DNA of 64,000 bases from Actinospica acidithermotolerans (GCF_018139625.1 NZ_JAGSOH010000007.1:1-64000), one strand, 5' to 3'. Counted from the first letter of the stretch, positions 33,789 to 42,718 are shown. Notes: generated by a model from the sequence alone, not told the origin. A program made the numbers and translations.

Positions 33789-35536
33789 CCGGCGCGGTCC
33801 AGCTGCTGGCGACCGGCATCTCGGCGGAACAGGACGTCTTCGCGCTGCGGCGCGACGGCCGTGCGGTGGCCGAGATCGTCGGGCTCGACCCGCAGGACCA
33901 GATCCGGCTGGCCACCGCGCTCAGCGAGTTCGGCCGCGACCGGATCGGCTGCGCGGACGCGACGTGCCGGTTCTCGCTGCGCGCGGAGCCGGCCGCGATA
34001 CTCGAGGTGGCCCTGCGCTGGTCCGGCGGCCCCGCGCCGGCCGCGGAGACGCTGCTCTCCATGCGCCGGCTGGTGCGCGAGCTCGACCAGGAGATCGGCT
34101 GCCGCCGCGGCCGGATCATCCTGCGGTACCCCGTCGCGGTGCCGCTCGAGGATTTCGCCGCGGCGGCCGAGCGAGTCACGGAGGCACTGAGCATGGGCGT
34201 CGCCGCCAGCCGCGAGGAGGACCTTCGCGCGCAGACCCGGGATCTGATCGTCGCGCTCGAGGAAGCCCGTGCGCACGGCGAGGAGCTGAAGCTGCTCAAC
34301 GAGGAGCTCGAGCAGACGAACTCGGGCGTCATGGCTCTGTACGCGGAGCTCTCCTCCGAGCTGGAGCAGACGAACATCGGCGTCGTCGCGCTGCACGCGG
34401 AGCTCGAGGACAAGACCCGCCGGCTGCGCGAGGCGAGCGAGGCGAAGACCCGGTTCTGGGCCAACGTCAGCCATGAGCTGCGCGGGCCGCTCAATTCGGT
34501 GATCGGCCTGAGCCGGCTGCTGGCCGACGCCCCGCCCGAGGAGCTCGGGGAGGCGCAACGGCAGCAGGTCGAGCTGATCGCGTCCTCCGGGGCGACGCTG
34601 CGCACCCTGGTGGACGAACTGCTGGACGTCGCCAAGGCGGAGGCGGGCCAGCTGATCCCGCAGCCCGCGCCGGTCGACCTCGGCCTGCTGCTGGCGGAGC
34701 TCGAGGCCGTCATGCGCCCCGCGGTCCCGAACCCGGGCGTCGCGCTGGTCTTCCCCGAGCCGGCCGGCCTGCCGGCGCTGGTGACGGACGAGACGATGCT
34801 GACCCGAATCCTGCGGAACCTCGTCGGTAACAGCCTCAAGTTCACCGAGTCAGGCCACGTGCGGATCGAGGTGGCGGTCTCCGGATCGGATCGCGACCGG
34901 ATCGAGATCGGCGTCGAGGACACCGGGATCGGGATTCCGGAGCAGGAGCAGGCGAGAATCTTCGAGGAGTTCTATCAGGTACGCGGACCGCACCAGCGGG
35001 GCAAGGCCGGCACCGGCCTCGGCCTGCCCTACGCCCGCCGGCTCGCCGAACTGCTCGGCGGCTCCCTCACGCTCGAAAGCGCGCCGGGCCGCGGCACGCG
35101 GATGACCGTCTCGCTGCCCGCCCCGGCCGCCGGGGCCGCGGCCGACACGCCGGCCACCGTGCCGTGCCTGGTCTGCGCGGACGACGATCCCGCGTTCGCG
35201 GCCGTGTTCCGCCCGACACTGACCCGGCTCGCCGAGCGCGTGATCGAGCTCCGGGACGGCGCGGACCTGCTCGCCACCGTCCGGCGCGAGGGCGCGGACG
35301 CGGTCGTCGTCGACCTGGACATGCCGATCGTGGACGGGTACGAGGCGGTGCGCCTGCTCGCCGAATCGGAGGACCTGGCCGCCGTACCGGTCGTGGTCGT
35401 CACGGGCTTCGCCCTGGCCGACGTGGACATGGCCCGCCTCGGGCATGCCCGCGCCGTGCTCGCGAAGGAATCCGTCGACGCGAGCCGCCTTGCCCGGGCA
35501 CTCGGCCTGGCGCCCCTCGACGAGGGGGCCTCGTGA
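33785..35536 (+). CDS. Hybrid sensor histidine kinase with RsbT-like N-domain
   Basis: 583 residues. A degenerate RsbT-like region comes first (about 10-130, QIRLATALSEFGRDRIG). A coiled coil (about 140-220) holds two copies of ELEQTN-x-GV-x-AL-x-AEL. Then HisKA with the phospho-His in NVSHELRGPLNSVIGLSRLL (about 229), HATPase_c (330-455: NLVGNSLKFT, DTGIGIP, GTGLGLPYARRLAELLGG) and a receiver domain (462-583) with phospho-Asp in VVVDLDMPIVDGYEA. No membrane helix, so cytoplasmic. Overlaps both neighbours as GTGA. It may pass phosphate to the REC-GAF-PP2C protein encoded next. Confidence 0.9.
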   Translation: MTGAVQLLATGISAEQDVFALRRDGRAVAEIVGLDPQDQIRLATALSEFGRDRIGCADATCRFSLRAEPAAILEVALRWSGGPAPAAETLLSMRRLVRELDQEIGCRRGRIILRYPVAVPLEDFAAAAERVTEALSMGVAASREEDLRAQTRDLIVALEEARAHGEELKLLNEELEQTNSGVMALYAELSSELEQTNIGVVALHAELEDKTRRLREASEAKTRFWANVSHELRGPLNSVIGLSRLLADAPPEELGEAQRQQVELIASSGATLRTLVDELLDVAKAEAGQLIPQPAPVDLGLLLAELEAVMRPAVPNPGVALVFPEPAGLPALVTDETMLTRILRNLVGNSLKFTESGHVRIEVAVSGSDRDRIEIGVEDTGIGIPEQEQARIFEEFYQVRGPHQRGKAGTGLGLPYARRLAELLGGSLTLESAPGRGTRMTVSLPAPAAGAAADTPATVPCLVCADDDPAFAAVFRPTLTRLAERVIELRDGADLLATVRREGADAVVVDLDMPIVDGYEAVRLLAESEDLAAVPVVVVTGFALADVDMARLGHARAVLAKESVDASRLARALGLAPLDEGAS

Positions 35537-37188
35537 CCGGCCGGGCGGCCGCCGAGGCCGAGAGCGGCCTCGTGCTGATCGTGGACGACAACGCGGCCAA
35601 CCGCTATCTGCTGTCCCAATGGCTGCGCCGCGCCGGACACGAGGTCGTCGAAGCGGTCGACGGAGCCGACGCCCTCGACAAGCTGAGCCGGCTGAACGCC
35701 GTGCCCGAGGTCGCCCTGCTCGACATCGTGCTGCCCGACATGACAGGCTTCGAACTGTGCCGGCGCCTCAAGGCCGCGCCGCGGACGGACGAGATTCCCG
35801 TCATCCACATCTCGGCCACCGCCGTCTCCGTCGCCGATCGCACCCAGGGCCTGGACGGCGGCGCGGACGCCTACCTGACCGAGCCGGTGGATCGCGACGA
35901 GCTGCTGGCCACCATCACGGCGGTGCTCCGCTACACCCGGGCCCGGCGCAGAGTGCAGCGGCTCGCCGACCGCCTCCTCCTGCTGAACCGGGCCACGCTC
36001 GATCTCTATCGCGCGACCGACTTCGAGCGCTTCGCCCGGGCGGCCGTCGACGGCACCCGGGCGGTGCTCGGGGCGCAGTCCGCCAGCGTGTACCTGAGCC
36101 TGGCCGGGCGGCCGGTGCGGACCTACCAGCTGCACGAGAACGCGCCGGTGGTCTCCGAACCGCTGTCGACCGAAGTGCTGGAGAGGATCGCCCGCACGGT
36201 GCTCGGCGCGGGCTCCGGCGCGCGGATCGCCTTCATCCCCCAGCGGGAGTGGCGGACCTTGGTCTCAGGGCCCGTGCTCCGCGGCGACGTGCTGGTCGCC
36301 GCGGTCAGGGCGCGTGCCGAGCGACCGCCGGTGTGCGTCGCGATCGCCGCCGACCAGGCGCCGCCGAACGACGACAAGACCCTGCTCATCCAGATCGCTC
36401 AGGCCTGCGCCCTCGCCCTGGAATCGCTGCGCAACTACGCCGAGGAACACGCCCTGGCTCTGGAACTGCAGCGCTCCTTCCTGCCGAGCCGGCTCGCCGC
36501 GTCCGAGGGCATCCGGCTGGCGGTGCGCTACGTGCCCGCCAGCACCCAGGCCGAGATCGGCGGGGACTTCTACGAGGCCATCGAGACCCGCCGCGGGCTG
36601 CTGCTGGCGATCGGCGACGTCGTCGGGCACTCGCTGCAGGCGGCGATCCTGATGGGCGAGGTCCGCCACGCGCTGCGGGCCTACGCGATCGAAGGGCACG
36701 CCCCCGAGGTCATCCTCGACCTGCTCGACAACGTCCTGGCGCACGGGCGATCGGAACTGACCACCGTGACGCTGTGCCTGGTCCTGGTCGAATCCGGGCG
36801 ACGCCGCCTGCGGATCGCCAACGCGGGCCATATCCCGCCGCTTCTCGCCTCCCGCGCCGGGACGCGGTTCGTCGCCGAGCACGGCCGGCTGCTCGGCCTC
36901 GGCGGCGGCCGGTTCGAGGCGACCGTCGTGGATCTGCCCGAGCCGACCCGCCTGGTGCTGTGCACCGACGGGCTGGTCGAGGTGCGCCACGTCTCGATCA
37001 CCAAGAACCTCGCCGCGTACGAGGAGGCAGTGCGCGGCGGCCCGGAGGACCTCGAAGCCCTCTGCGACGCGGTGCTCGCGGAGTTCGGCCGCGGCAAGGA
37101 CGACGACATCGCGCTGCTCGCGGCCGACCTGATTCCGGAACCGCCGCGCGACGAGCGGTCCCCGTCGGGCCGGTCCTCGCCGGATTAG
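35533..37188 (+). CDS. Response regulator with GAF and PP2C phosphatase output
   Basis: 551 residues. Receiver domain (about 12-130) with acidic pocket VDDNAANR, phospho-Asp in ALLDIVLPDMTGFELC and a late E-P (in place of the usual K-P) at YLTEPVD. GAF-like middle (about 150-300). PP2C/SpoIIE domain (about 315-540) with GGDFYEAI, GDVVGHSLQAAILMGE, NAGHIPPLL, CTDGLVEV and KDDDIALLA. Phosphorylation could steer its phosphatase activity towards STAS antagonists. The conserved receiver lysine appears replaced by Glu, so phospho-signalling may be altered. Last gene of the operon. Confidence 0.9.
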   Translation: MTGRAAAEAESGLVLIVDDNAANRYLLSQWLRRAGHEVVEAVDGADALDKLSRLNAVPEVALLDIVLPDMTGFELCRRLKAAPRTDEIPVIHISATAVSVADRTQGLDGGADAYLTEPVDRDELLATITAVLRYTRARRRVQRLADRLLLLNRATLDLYRATDFERFARAAVDGTRAVLGAQSASVYLSLAGRPVRTYQLHENAPVVSEPLSTEVLERIARTVLGAGSGARIAFIPQREWRTLVSGPVLRGDVLVAAVRARAERPPVCVAIAADQAPPNDDKTLLIQIAQACALALESLRNYAEEHALALELQRSFLPSRLAASEGIRLAVRYVPASTQAEIGGDFYEAIETRRGLLLAIGDVVGHSLQAAILMGEVRHALRAYAIEGHAPEVILDLLDNVLAHGRSELTTVTLCLVLVESGRRRLRIANAGHIPPLLASRAGTRFVAEHGRLLGLGGGRFEATVVDLPEPTRLVLCTDGLVEVRHVSITKNLAAYEEAVRGGPEDLEALCDAVLAEFGRGKDDDIALLAADLIPEPPRDERSPSGRSSPD

Positions 37189-37210
37189 TCCGCGTCGGTC
37201 AGCCGGGATC

Positions 37211-37260
37211 AGGCCAGTCGGGCCAGTCGGGCAATCAGACCAGTCAGGCCAGTCGGGCCG
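37211..37260. repeat. Imperfect 10-bp tandem repeats
   Basis: Four copies of a GGCCAGTCGG-like unit lie between the convergent stressosome operon and RsbW-like gene. Copies differ by a few bases. Confidence 0.6.
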
Positions 37261-37279
37261 CTCCGGTCGGGAAGGCCGG

Positions 37280-37774
37280 TCAGTGCTGGACGCCGCGCAG
37301 CGGTTCGGTGAAGATCAGGGTGCCCGCGCCGTCGCGCACCTGCCAGTGCGGCTCCTCGACGAGCGCGCAGAGCATGGTCCAACCCACGTCGTCCGGCGTC
37401 GGCGGACGACTCGGAGCCGGGCCGTCGACGGTGATCCTCAGCCAGCCCTCGAGGCGGTCGAACGCCACGGCGAGGCGCCGCCGCCCCGCCCCGGCCGGCT
37501 CGCCGCCGACGAACAGCGCGCACGCCTCGTTCACCGCGAGCCTGAGATCGGTCACCCGGCCGATCGGCAGCCCGAGCAGGCCAGTCACGTGCATCGTGGC
37601 CATCCGCGCGAGCGGGAGGTAGTCCTTCTCGGCCGTGAACTCGACGCTCGCGAGCCGGGTGACGCCGTCCGGCGTCCCCGGGAGGTACCGCCCGGCGGCC
37701 AGGTTGCGTGCGCGGATCGTTGCCCCGGTCGGCGCATGCGAAACCGGGGTGAGATTCAACCCCCTCATGTCCAT
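37280..37774 (-). CDS. RsbW-like anti-sigma ATPase domain protein
   Basis: 164 residues. GHKL-type ATPase of the anti-sigma kind: N-box RVTDLRLAVNEACALFVGGE, then LRITVDGPAPSR in place of a clear DxGxG box, and DDVGWTMLCALVEEPHWQVRDGAGTLIFTEPL at the end. The glycine-rich ATP lid is poorly kept, so kinase activity is uncertain although binding to a sigma or STAS partner is plausible. The ATG at 37774 has GGGAG eight bases upstream. Convergent with the stressosome operon; a sigma-B-like promoter lies 44 bases upstream. Confidence 0.75.
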   Translation of the reverse strand: MDMRGLNLTPVSHAPTGATIRARNLAAGRYLPGTPDGVTRLASVEFTAEKDYLPLARMATMHVTGLLGLPIGRVTDLRLAVNEACALFVGGEPAGAGRRRLAVAFDRLEGWLRITVDGPAPSRPPTPDDVGWTMLCALVEEPHWQVRDGAGTLIFTEPLRGVQH

Positions 37775-37817
37775 TCTGCAGCTCCCGTTCCTCGGCATCG
37801 GTATCGTCTCAACGAGG

Positions 37818-37841
37818 TAACCCGAAGCCGAAGGCGCAAAC
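37818..37841 (-). promoter_or_regulatory. Sigma-B-like promoter of the RsbW-like gene
   Basis: Minus strand GTTT-N14-GGGTTA fits the actinobacterial sigma-B/F pattern (GTTT...GGGTA) with one inserted T. It lies 44 bases before the ATG at 37774. Confidence 0.45.
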
Positions 37842-37929
37842 CCCGGTCAGTAAATATGACCCCTGATTTTCGAATTCGCCGCGCAGGCCACAGTGTTCTG
37901 TCTGGCATGCCGACGAGGAGAATGCGCGT

Positions 37930-38904
37930 ATGACGGTAGGAGTCGTGGGAGTCGGCCGCATCGGTGCGCTGCTCGTCGACCGCCTGGTCCGAGCCGGGCA
38001 CGAGGTGGTCGCGACGGATGTGCGCCCGGAGCGGCGCCATGTGGTGCAGGAGGCCGGTGCCCGCTGGGCCGAGGACGCGGCCGAGGTCGCCGCCGCCGGT
38101 GACCTGGTGCTGACGGCGCTGCCGGGAAGCCCCGAACTGCGCGAACTCGTCCTCGGCGCCGGCCGAATGATCACGCACATGCGCGGCACAGCCATCTGGA
38201 CCGACCTCACCAGCGCGTCCGTCGAACTGGGCCATGAGTGCGCGCGCCACGCGCGGGAGCAGGGCGTGGGCTATCTCGATGCGCCGATCGGTGGCGGCGT
38301 CGGCGCCATGAGCGAGGGCACTGTGACCCTCTACGTCGGCGGGCGGCAAGAAACACTCGAAACAGCCGCGCCGGTTCTGCGCTCCTTCGCCGCGACGATT
38401 CACCATGTCGGGGAGAACGGGGCCGGGTACCTGACCAAGCTGCTGATCAACCTACTGTGGTTCAGCCAAGCGGCCGTCACGACCGAGGCGCTGCTGCTGG
38501 CCCAGCACCACGGAATCTCCCCCGCGGTCATGCAGACCGTGCTCCGAGACAGCGCGGGCGACAGCGCGTTCGCCGCCCGGCATCTGCCCGCCCTCCTGCG
38601 CGGCGACTACCTCCGCGACTTCGGCCTCGAACGCTGCGTCGAGGAGCTGGACTCGATCGACCGCACCGCCGACCTCGCCGGCCTCCCCCATCCGCTGACG
38701 TCCGTGACCGCGGCGCTGCACCGCGCCGCGCTCGACCACTTCGGGCCGGTGGACGGAGAGCTCATGGGGCCGGCGTGGCTGGAGGAGCAGGCGGGCACCC
38801 GACTCGCCGACTCCTCCCGCGCCCGCCGGGCGACGCCCCGGCGGGACCAAGGTCCCGAATCCGCGGACGTCCGGCCCCTGCCGCGCCCGCACGGCGGCGG
38901 TTAG
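37930..38904 (+). CDS. NAD(P)-dependent beta-hydroxyacid dehydrogenase
   Basis: 324 residues. N-terminal Rossmann motif VGVVGVGRIGALLVDRLVRAGHEV; substrate region DAPIGGGVGAMSEGTVTLYVGG (the DAPVSGG signature of 3-hydroxyisobutyrate and related dehydrogenases, with one change); catalytic lysine in GAGYLTKLLINLLWFSQ. The C-terminal all-helical domain is complete, with a 40-residue disordered tail. The exact substrate is unknown. GAGGAG precedes the ATG. Divergent from the RsbW-like gene. Confidence 0.88.
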   Translation: MTVGVVGVGRIGALLVDRLVRAGHEVVATDVRPERRHVVQEAGARWAEDAAEVAAAGDLVLTALPGSPELRELVLGAGRMITHMRGTAIWTDLTSASVELGHECARHAREQGVGYLDAPIGGGVGAMSEGTVTLYVGGRQETLETAAPVLRSFAATIHHVGENGAGYLTKLLINLLWFSQAAVTTEALLLAQHHGISPAVMQTVLRDSAGDSAFAARHLPALLRGDYLRDFGLERCVEELDSIDRTADLAGLPHPLTSVTAALHRAALDHFGPVDGELMGPAWLEEQAGTRLADSSRARRATPRRDQGPESADVRPLPRPHGGG

Positions 38905-38965
38905 AGAGGAAGCAGGAGCGGGTGCCGGCTCGCGCGCCCGCGGACCGGCCGAGGAGGGCGCGACG

Positions 38966-39289
38966 ATGGCATGGCTGCTGATCGTGATCGCAGGGATCTT
39001 CGAAACGGGGTTCGCCGTGCTGCTGAAGCAGAGCGAGACCTTCACCAAGCCGTGGCCCACCGTGGGCTTCGCCGTCTGCGCGCTGATCAGCTTCGGCCTG
39101 CTGACCTGGGCACTGCGCGGTTTGGAGGTCGGTCCGGCCTACGCGGCATGGACCGGTCTTGGCACCGCCGGGACCGCCGTCGTCGGGATGGCGGCGCTCG
39201 GCGAGTCGGCGTCCGTCCTCAAGCTCGCCTCCCTCGGCCTGGTCGTGGCCGGGGTGATCGGATTGAACCTCTCCGGGGTCACCGCCTGA
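38966..39289 (+). CDS. SMR-family efflux protein (SugE/Gdx-like)
   Basis: 107 residues with four membrane helices. The essential membrane glutamate is in helix 1 (AGIFETGFAVLLKQSETFT) and the conserved WTGLGTAGTAVVG in helix 3 resembles SugE/Gdx guanidinium exporters more than EmrE. The position after the glutamate that is Trp in Gdx is Phe here. It works as a dual-topology dimer (family knowledge). GAGGAGGG precedes the ATG. No guanidine riboswitch is visible in the 60-base leader. Confidence 0.85.
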   Translation: MAWLLIVIAGIFETGFAVLLKQSETFTKPWPTVGFAVCALISFGLLTWALRGLEVGPAYAAWTGLGTAGTAVVGMAALGESASVLKLASLGLVVAGVIGLNLSGVTA

Positions 39290-39291
39290 CG

Positions 39292-39336
39292 GTCAGTGCC
39301 GCGGGCGCAGGCACAGTCAGTGCCGCGGGCGCAGGC
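39292..39336. repeat. 21-bp direct repeat covering a stop codon
   Basis: Two exact copies of a 21-base sequence beginning GTCAGTGCCGCGG (39292-39312, 39316-39336), 24-base period. The right copy contains the last codons and stop of the minus-strand membrane protein gene; the left copy repeats them. Confidence 0.85.
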
Positions 39337-39745
39337 GGCCGAGTATCCCGAGCACGTCGGCGTCGAGCGCGGACGGGCGCGACGGGCTCACCGCGTGCCT
39401 GGCCGTGGCCGAAACCCACAGCCCCATCGTCGTGCCGAACAGCACCGCGAGCGCCGTCCCATCTCCCCCGACCAGCGCGAAGAACCCGCTGACCAGCGCG
39501 GTGAGGCCGAGGACGCCGGCGAGCACGCCGTAGAGCCGCATTCCGCGCGCGCGTCCGGTCGAGAACACCTCGCCCACTCTGCCGAGCACGCATCCGCCGC
39601 CGAGTCCGAGGACGAGCATCGTCGCGGCGACGCCGCGCGTGCTCGACAGCAGCTCATCCTCTGTCCCGGAAAGGTAGGCCGCGTATGCCGCGACGATCGC
39701 CGCCATGAACGGCAGGGCGACCACATCCCGCCAGGTCAGCCTCAT
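39317..39745 (-). CDS. Four-helix membrane protein of unknown function
   Basis: 142 residues. Hydrophobic segments at about 8-26, 38-56, 72-92 and 97-115 (LPFMAAIVAAYAAYL, AATMLVLGLGGGCVLG, GVLAGVLGLTALVSGFFALVG, ALAVLFGTTMGLWVSA). The C-terminus is polar. I do not recognise the family. GGAGG lies eight bases before the ATG. Convergent with the SMR gene, divergent from the P-type ATPase gene. Confidence 0.7.
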   Translation of the reverse strand: MRLTWRDVVALPFMAAIVAAYAAYLSGTEDELLSSTRGVAATMLVLGLGGGCVLGRVGEVFSTGRARGMRLYGVLAGVLGLTALVSGFFALVGGDGTALAVLFGTTMGLWVSATARHAVSPSRPSALDADVLGILGRLRPRH

Positions 39746-39976
39746 GATCACACCTCCCGACGCCGCCTTCGCCGTCGCGCCCGGATCACGCCCGGGTCGT
39801 GGCGTGCCCTCCTACACCGTCAGCCTCCAGCCGAGACCACGGACGCAGTAGGGCCGAACGTCCAGGCGATGCGTCACCGATCGGGCGGCGGTCGTGCCAG
39901 GCTCCCGCCGAAGGGCCCCGATCCGCCGGGCCCCCTGGCCCCTGCGCAACCCGCGCGGCGCGGAGATGCTGGCCTC

Positions 39977-42676
39977 ATGTCCGCGATCGACCAGACGACG
40001 CAGGCCGCTTCGGCGCGCCATGCGGCCGGGCTGTCCTCGCCGGAGGCGGCGCGGCGCCTGGCGCTCAACGGTCCCAACGCTCTTCCGCCGCGTCGGCGGG
40101 TCCGGCTGTGGCAGCGGGTCCTGATGCAGCTGCGCGACCCGCTGGTGGCCGTCCTGCTGGTCGCGGCGGCGTTGACGATCGGCACCGGGGACTGGACGGA
40201 TGCTGGCGTCATCCTGCTGGTGATCGTGGTGAACACGAGCGTGGGCGTGGCGCAGGAGGTCAAGGCGGACCAGTCCATCGCAGCGCTGGACGCGCTGACC
40301 GCCCCGCACGCCCGCGTCGTGCGCGACGGGCTTCAGCAGGAGATCGCATCGGCCGACGTGGTGCGGGGAGACCTGCTCGCCTTGGGCGAGGGCGAGATCG
40401 TGCCCGCCGACGCCGTCCTCGTGCAGGCGGCGGCACTGCTGGTCGACGAGTCCGCGCTCACCGGGGAGTCGGTGCCCGTGGACAAGGGCGCCGACACCGG
40501 TCAGGGAGCGGACCCGGCCGTTTCGAAGCTGTCTGCGGGCACCGTCGTTGTGCGCGGGCGCGGACTGGCGACGGTGACCGCGACCGGAGCCGACAGCGCC
40601 ATGGGCCGGATCGCCGCCCTGATGGGCTCCGGACCCACGCTCACCCCGCTGCAGCGCCGCCTGGTCGGAGTCGGACGCGCGCTCGCGATCGCCGCGGTGG
40701 CCTTGTGCGCGGTCGTGCTCGCGCTCGGCCTCGCGCGCGGGCAGGCGGTGGAGTTGATGATCGTCACCGCGATCAGCCTGGTCGTCGCCGCGGTCCCGGA
40801 ATCCCTGCCCGCCGTGGTGACCCTCGCGCTCGCGCTCGGCGCACGGCGGATGGCCGCCCGCAACGCCCTGGTACGGCGGCTGCCCGCGGTCGAGACCCTC
40901 GGCTCGGTGACCGTGCTGGCCACCGACAAGACGGGCACCATCACCGAAGGCGCAATGCTCGCCCGGGCCCTGTGGACGCCGGGCCGCGGCGCCGCGCGGA
41001 TCGAGGGCACGGGCTACGAGCCGAGCGGCCGGATCCTGCGCGCCGGTCCGCCACGCGAGGCCGCGCCCGGCGCGGATACGGACGCGAGCGCGGACGCGGC
41101 TGCGGCTACGGCTACGGCTACGGCTACGGCTACGAACGCGGATACATACGCGGACGCCGTCGCGCTGCTCAGCGCGGCCGCGCTCTGCAACGACGCGGCG
41201 CTGCGCGCACCGACGGATCGAAACCCCGCCTGGACCGCCGTCGGAGACCCCATCGAGGCGGCGCTGCTGGCGGCGGCCGGCAAGCTCGGCCTGGACTCCG
41301 CGGACCTCGCCGCCGCCTACCCCCGCGTGGCCGAGAGCCCCTTCGACAGCGAACGGCGCCGGATGACCACGGTGCACAGGCGGCCGGGCGGTCTCCGGGT
41401 GGTGTGCAAGGGAGCCCCCGAGGCTCTGCTGAAGTCAGGCGTACTGGCCGAGTCGCCTTCGGTGATCGCCGAAGCGTCGCGCCGCGCCGAGGACTTCGCG
41501 CGCGACGGCCTGCGGGTGCTCGCCGTCGCGCAGGCCGAGTTCTCCGGCGGCATCCCGCGGGACGCGGCAGGGCTCGAACACGACCTGCGCCTCCTCGGCC
41601 TGGTCGCGGTCCTCGACCCGCCGCGCGCATCGGCCGCCGCCACCATCGCCGCATGCCGCGCCGCGGGAATAGCGCCCATACTGATCACCGGCGATCATCC
41701 CGCCACCGCATGCGCCATCGCCCGCGACGTGGGCATCCTCCGATCGGGCGAAGACGGCGTGATCGACTGCCGGCGCCTCGGCGGGCTGAGCGCGGACGAG
41801 GTACGCGCGGCACGGGTGTTCGCCCGTGCCCTGCCCGCCCAGAAACTCGCCGTCATCGAAGCCCACCGCGCGGCCGGGGACGTGGTCGCGATGACCGGCG
41901 ACGGGGTCAACGACGCTCCGGCCCTGCGCCGCGCCGACATCGGCGTCGCGATGGGCGACCGCGGCACCGAAGTCGCCCGCCAGGCCGCCGACCTCGTGCT
42001 CGCCGACGACGAACTCGCCACCGTCGTCCACGCCGCCGAAGAAGGGCGCCGCGTCTACGCCAACATCCGCCGCTTCCTGCTCTACGCCCTCGCCGGGGGC
42101 AGCGCCGAGATCATCGTCATGCTGCTCGGTCCGCTGCTCGGCCTCCCGCTCTTCCTGCTGCCCTCCCAGATCCTCTGGATCAACCTGCTGACCCACGGCC
42201 TGCCCGGCGTGGCCCTCGGCAGCGAGCCGGTCGACCCCGGCACGATGCGCCGCCCGCCGCGGCCGCCCGCCGAAAGCGTCCTCGGCGCCGGACTGTGGCA
42301 GCGCATCCTGTGCGTCGGCACCGTCATCAGCGCCGTGACGCTGGGCGTCGCGGTCTGGGGGCACGCCGACGGACGGCCGTGGCAGTCCATGGCGTTCTTC
42401 GCCCTCGGTGCCACCCAACTGGCTGTGGGCCTCGCCTCGCGCGCACGCCCCGGCACCCGCGCCAACCCGCTACTGCCCGCCGCCATCGCCGGGGCCCTCG
42501 CCCTGCAGCTCGCCGGCCTCTACCTCGCCCCGCTGCGCCACCTGCTCGGCACCCAGCCGCTCACCGGGCTGGAACTGCTGGTCGTCAGCGTGCTTTCCGC
42601 GCTCGGCTACCCCGCTCTCAAGATCGTCCAGCGCATCGGCGCCGGAAGACGGCACGCCGATCACCACGCCACGTGA
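39977..42676 (+). CDS. Cation-transporting P-type ATPase (P2-like)
   Basis: 899 residues. Actuator motif DESALTGESVPVDKG, phosphorylation motif ATDKTGTITEG (DKTGT), nucleotide domain KGAPEALL, hinge AMTGDGVNDAPALRRADIGVAMG, and about ten membrane helices. Helix 4 reads AAVPESLPAVV, as PEGLP in Ca2+ pumps. Helix 6 reads WINLLTHGLPGVALG, with His where Ca2+ pumps have Asp, so ion specificity is uncertain. The nucleotide domain carries an Ala-Thr repeat encoded by a GGCTAC array (41104-41133). The ribosome site is weak. Convergent with sulP. Confidence 0.9.
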   Translation: MSAIDQTTQAASARHAAGLSSPEAARRLALNGPNALPPRRRVRLWQRVLMQLRDPLVAVLLVAAALTIGTGDWTDAGVILLVIVVNTSVGVAQEVKADQSIAALDALTAPHARVVRDGLQQEIASADVVRGDLLALGEGEIVPADAVLVQAAALLVDESALTGESVPVDKGADTGQGADPAVSKLSAGTVVVRGRGLATVTATGADSAMGRIAALMGSGPTLTPLQRRLVGVGRALAIAAVALCAVVLALGLARGQAVELMIVTAISLVVAAVPESLPAVVTLALALGARRMAARNALVRRLPAVETLGSVTVLATDKTGTITEGAMLARALWTPGRGAARIEGTGYEPSGRILRAGPPREAAPGADTDASADAAAATATATATATNADTYADAVALLSAAALCNDAALRAPTDRNPAWTAVGDPIEAALLAAAGKLGLDSADLAAAYPRVAESPFDSERRRMTTVHRRPGGLRVVCKGAPEALLKSGVLAESPSVIAEASRRAEDFARDGLRVLAVAQAEFSGGIPRDAAGLEHDLRLLGLVAVLDPPRASAAATIAACRAAGIAPILITGDHPATACAIARDVGILRSGEDGVIDCRRLGGLSADEVRAARVFARALPAQKLAVIEAHRAAGDVVAMTGDGVNDAPALRRADIGVAMGDRGTEVARQAADLVLADDELATVVHAAEEGRRVYANIRRFLLYALAGGSAEIIVMLLGPLLGLPLFLLPSQILWINLLTHGLPGVALGSEPVDPGTMRRPPRPPAESVLGAGLWQRILCVGTVISAVTLGVAVWGHADGRPWQSMAFFALGATQLAVGLASRARPGTRANPLLPAAIAGALALQLAGLYLAPLRHLLGTQPLTGLELLVVSVLSALGYPALKIVQRIGAGRRHADHHAT
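41104..41133 (+). repeat. GGCTAC hexanucleotide array inside P-type ATPase gene
   Basis: Five perfect copies of GGCTAC, with degenerate copies before it. In frame it codes for alternating Ala-Thr in the nucleotide-binding domain. Copy-number changes would stay in frame. Confidence 0.9.
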
Positions 42677-42718
42677 GCTGGGCGGCCAGCGGGAGTGCGC
42701 GCCGCCGTCGCCGATGGG

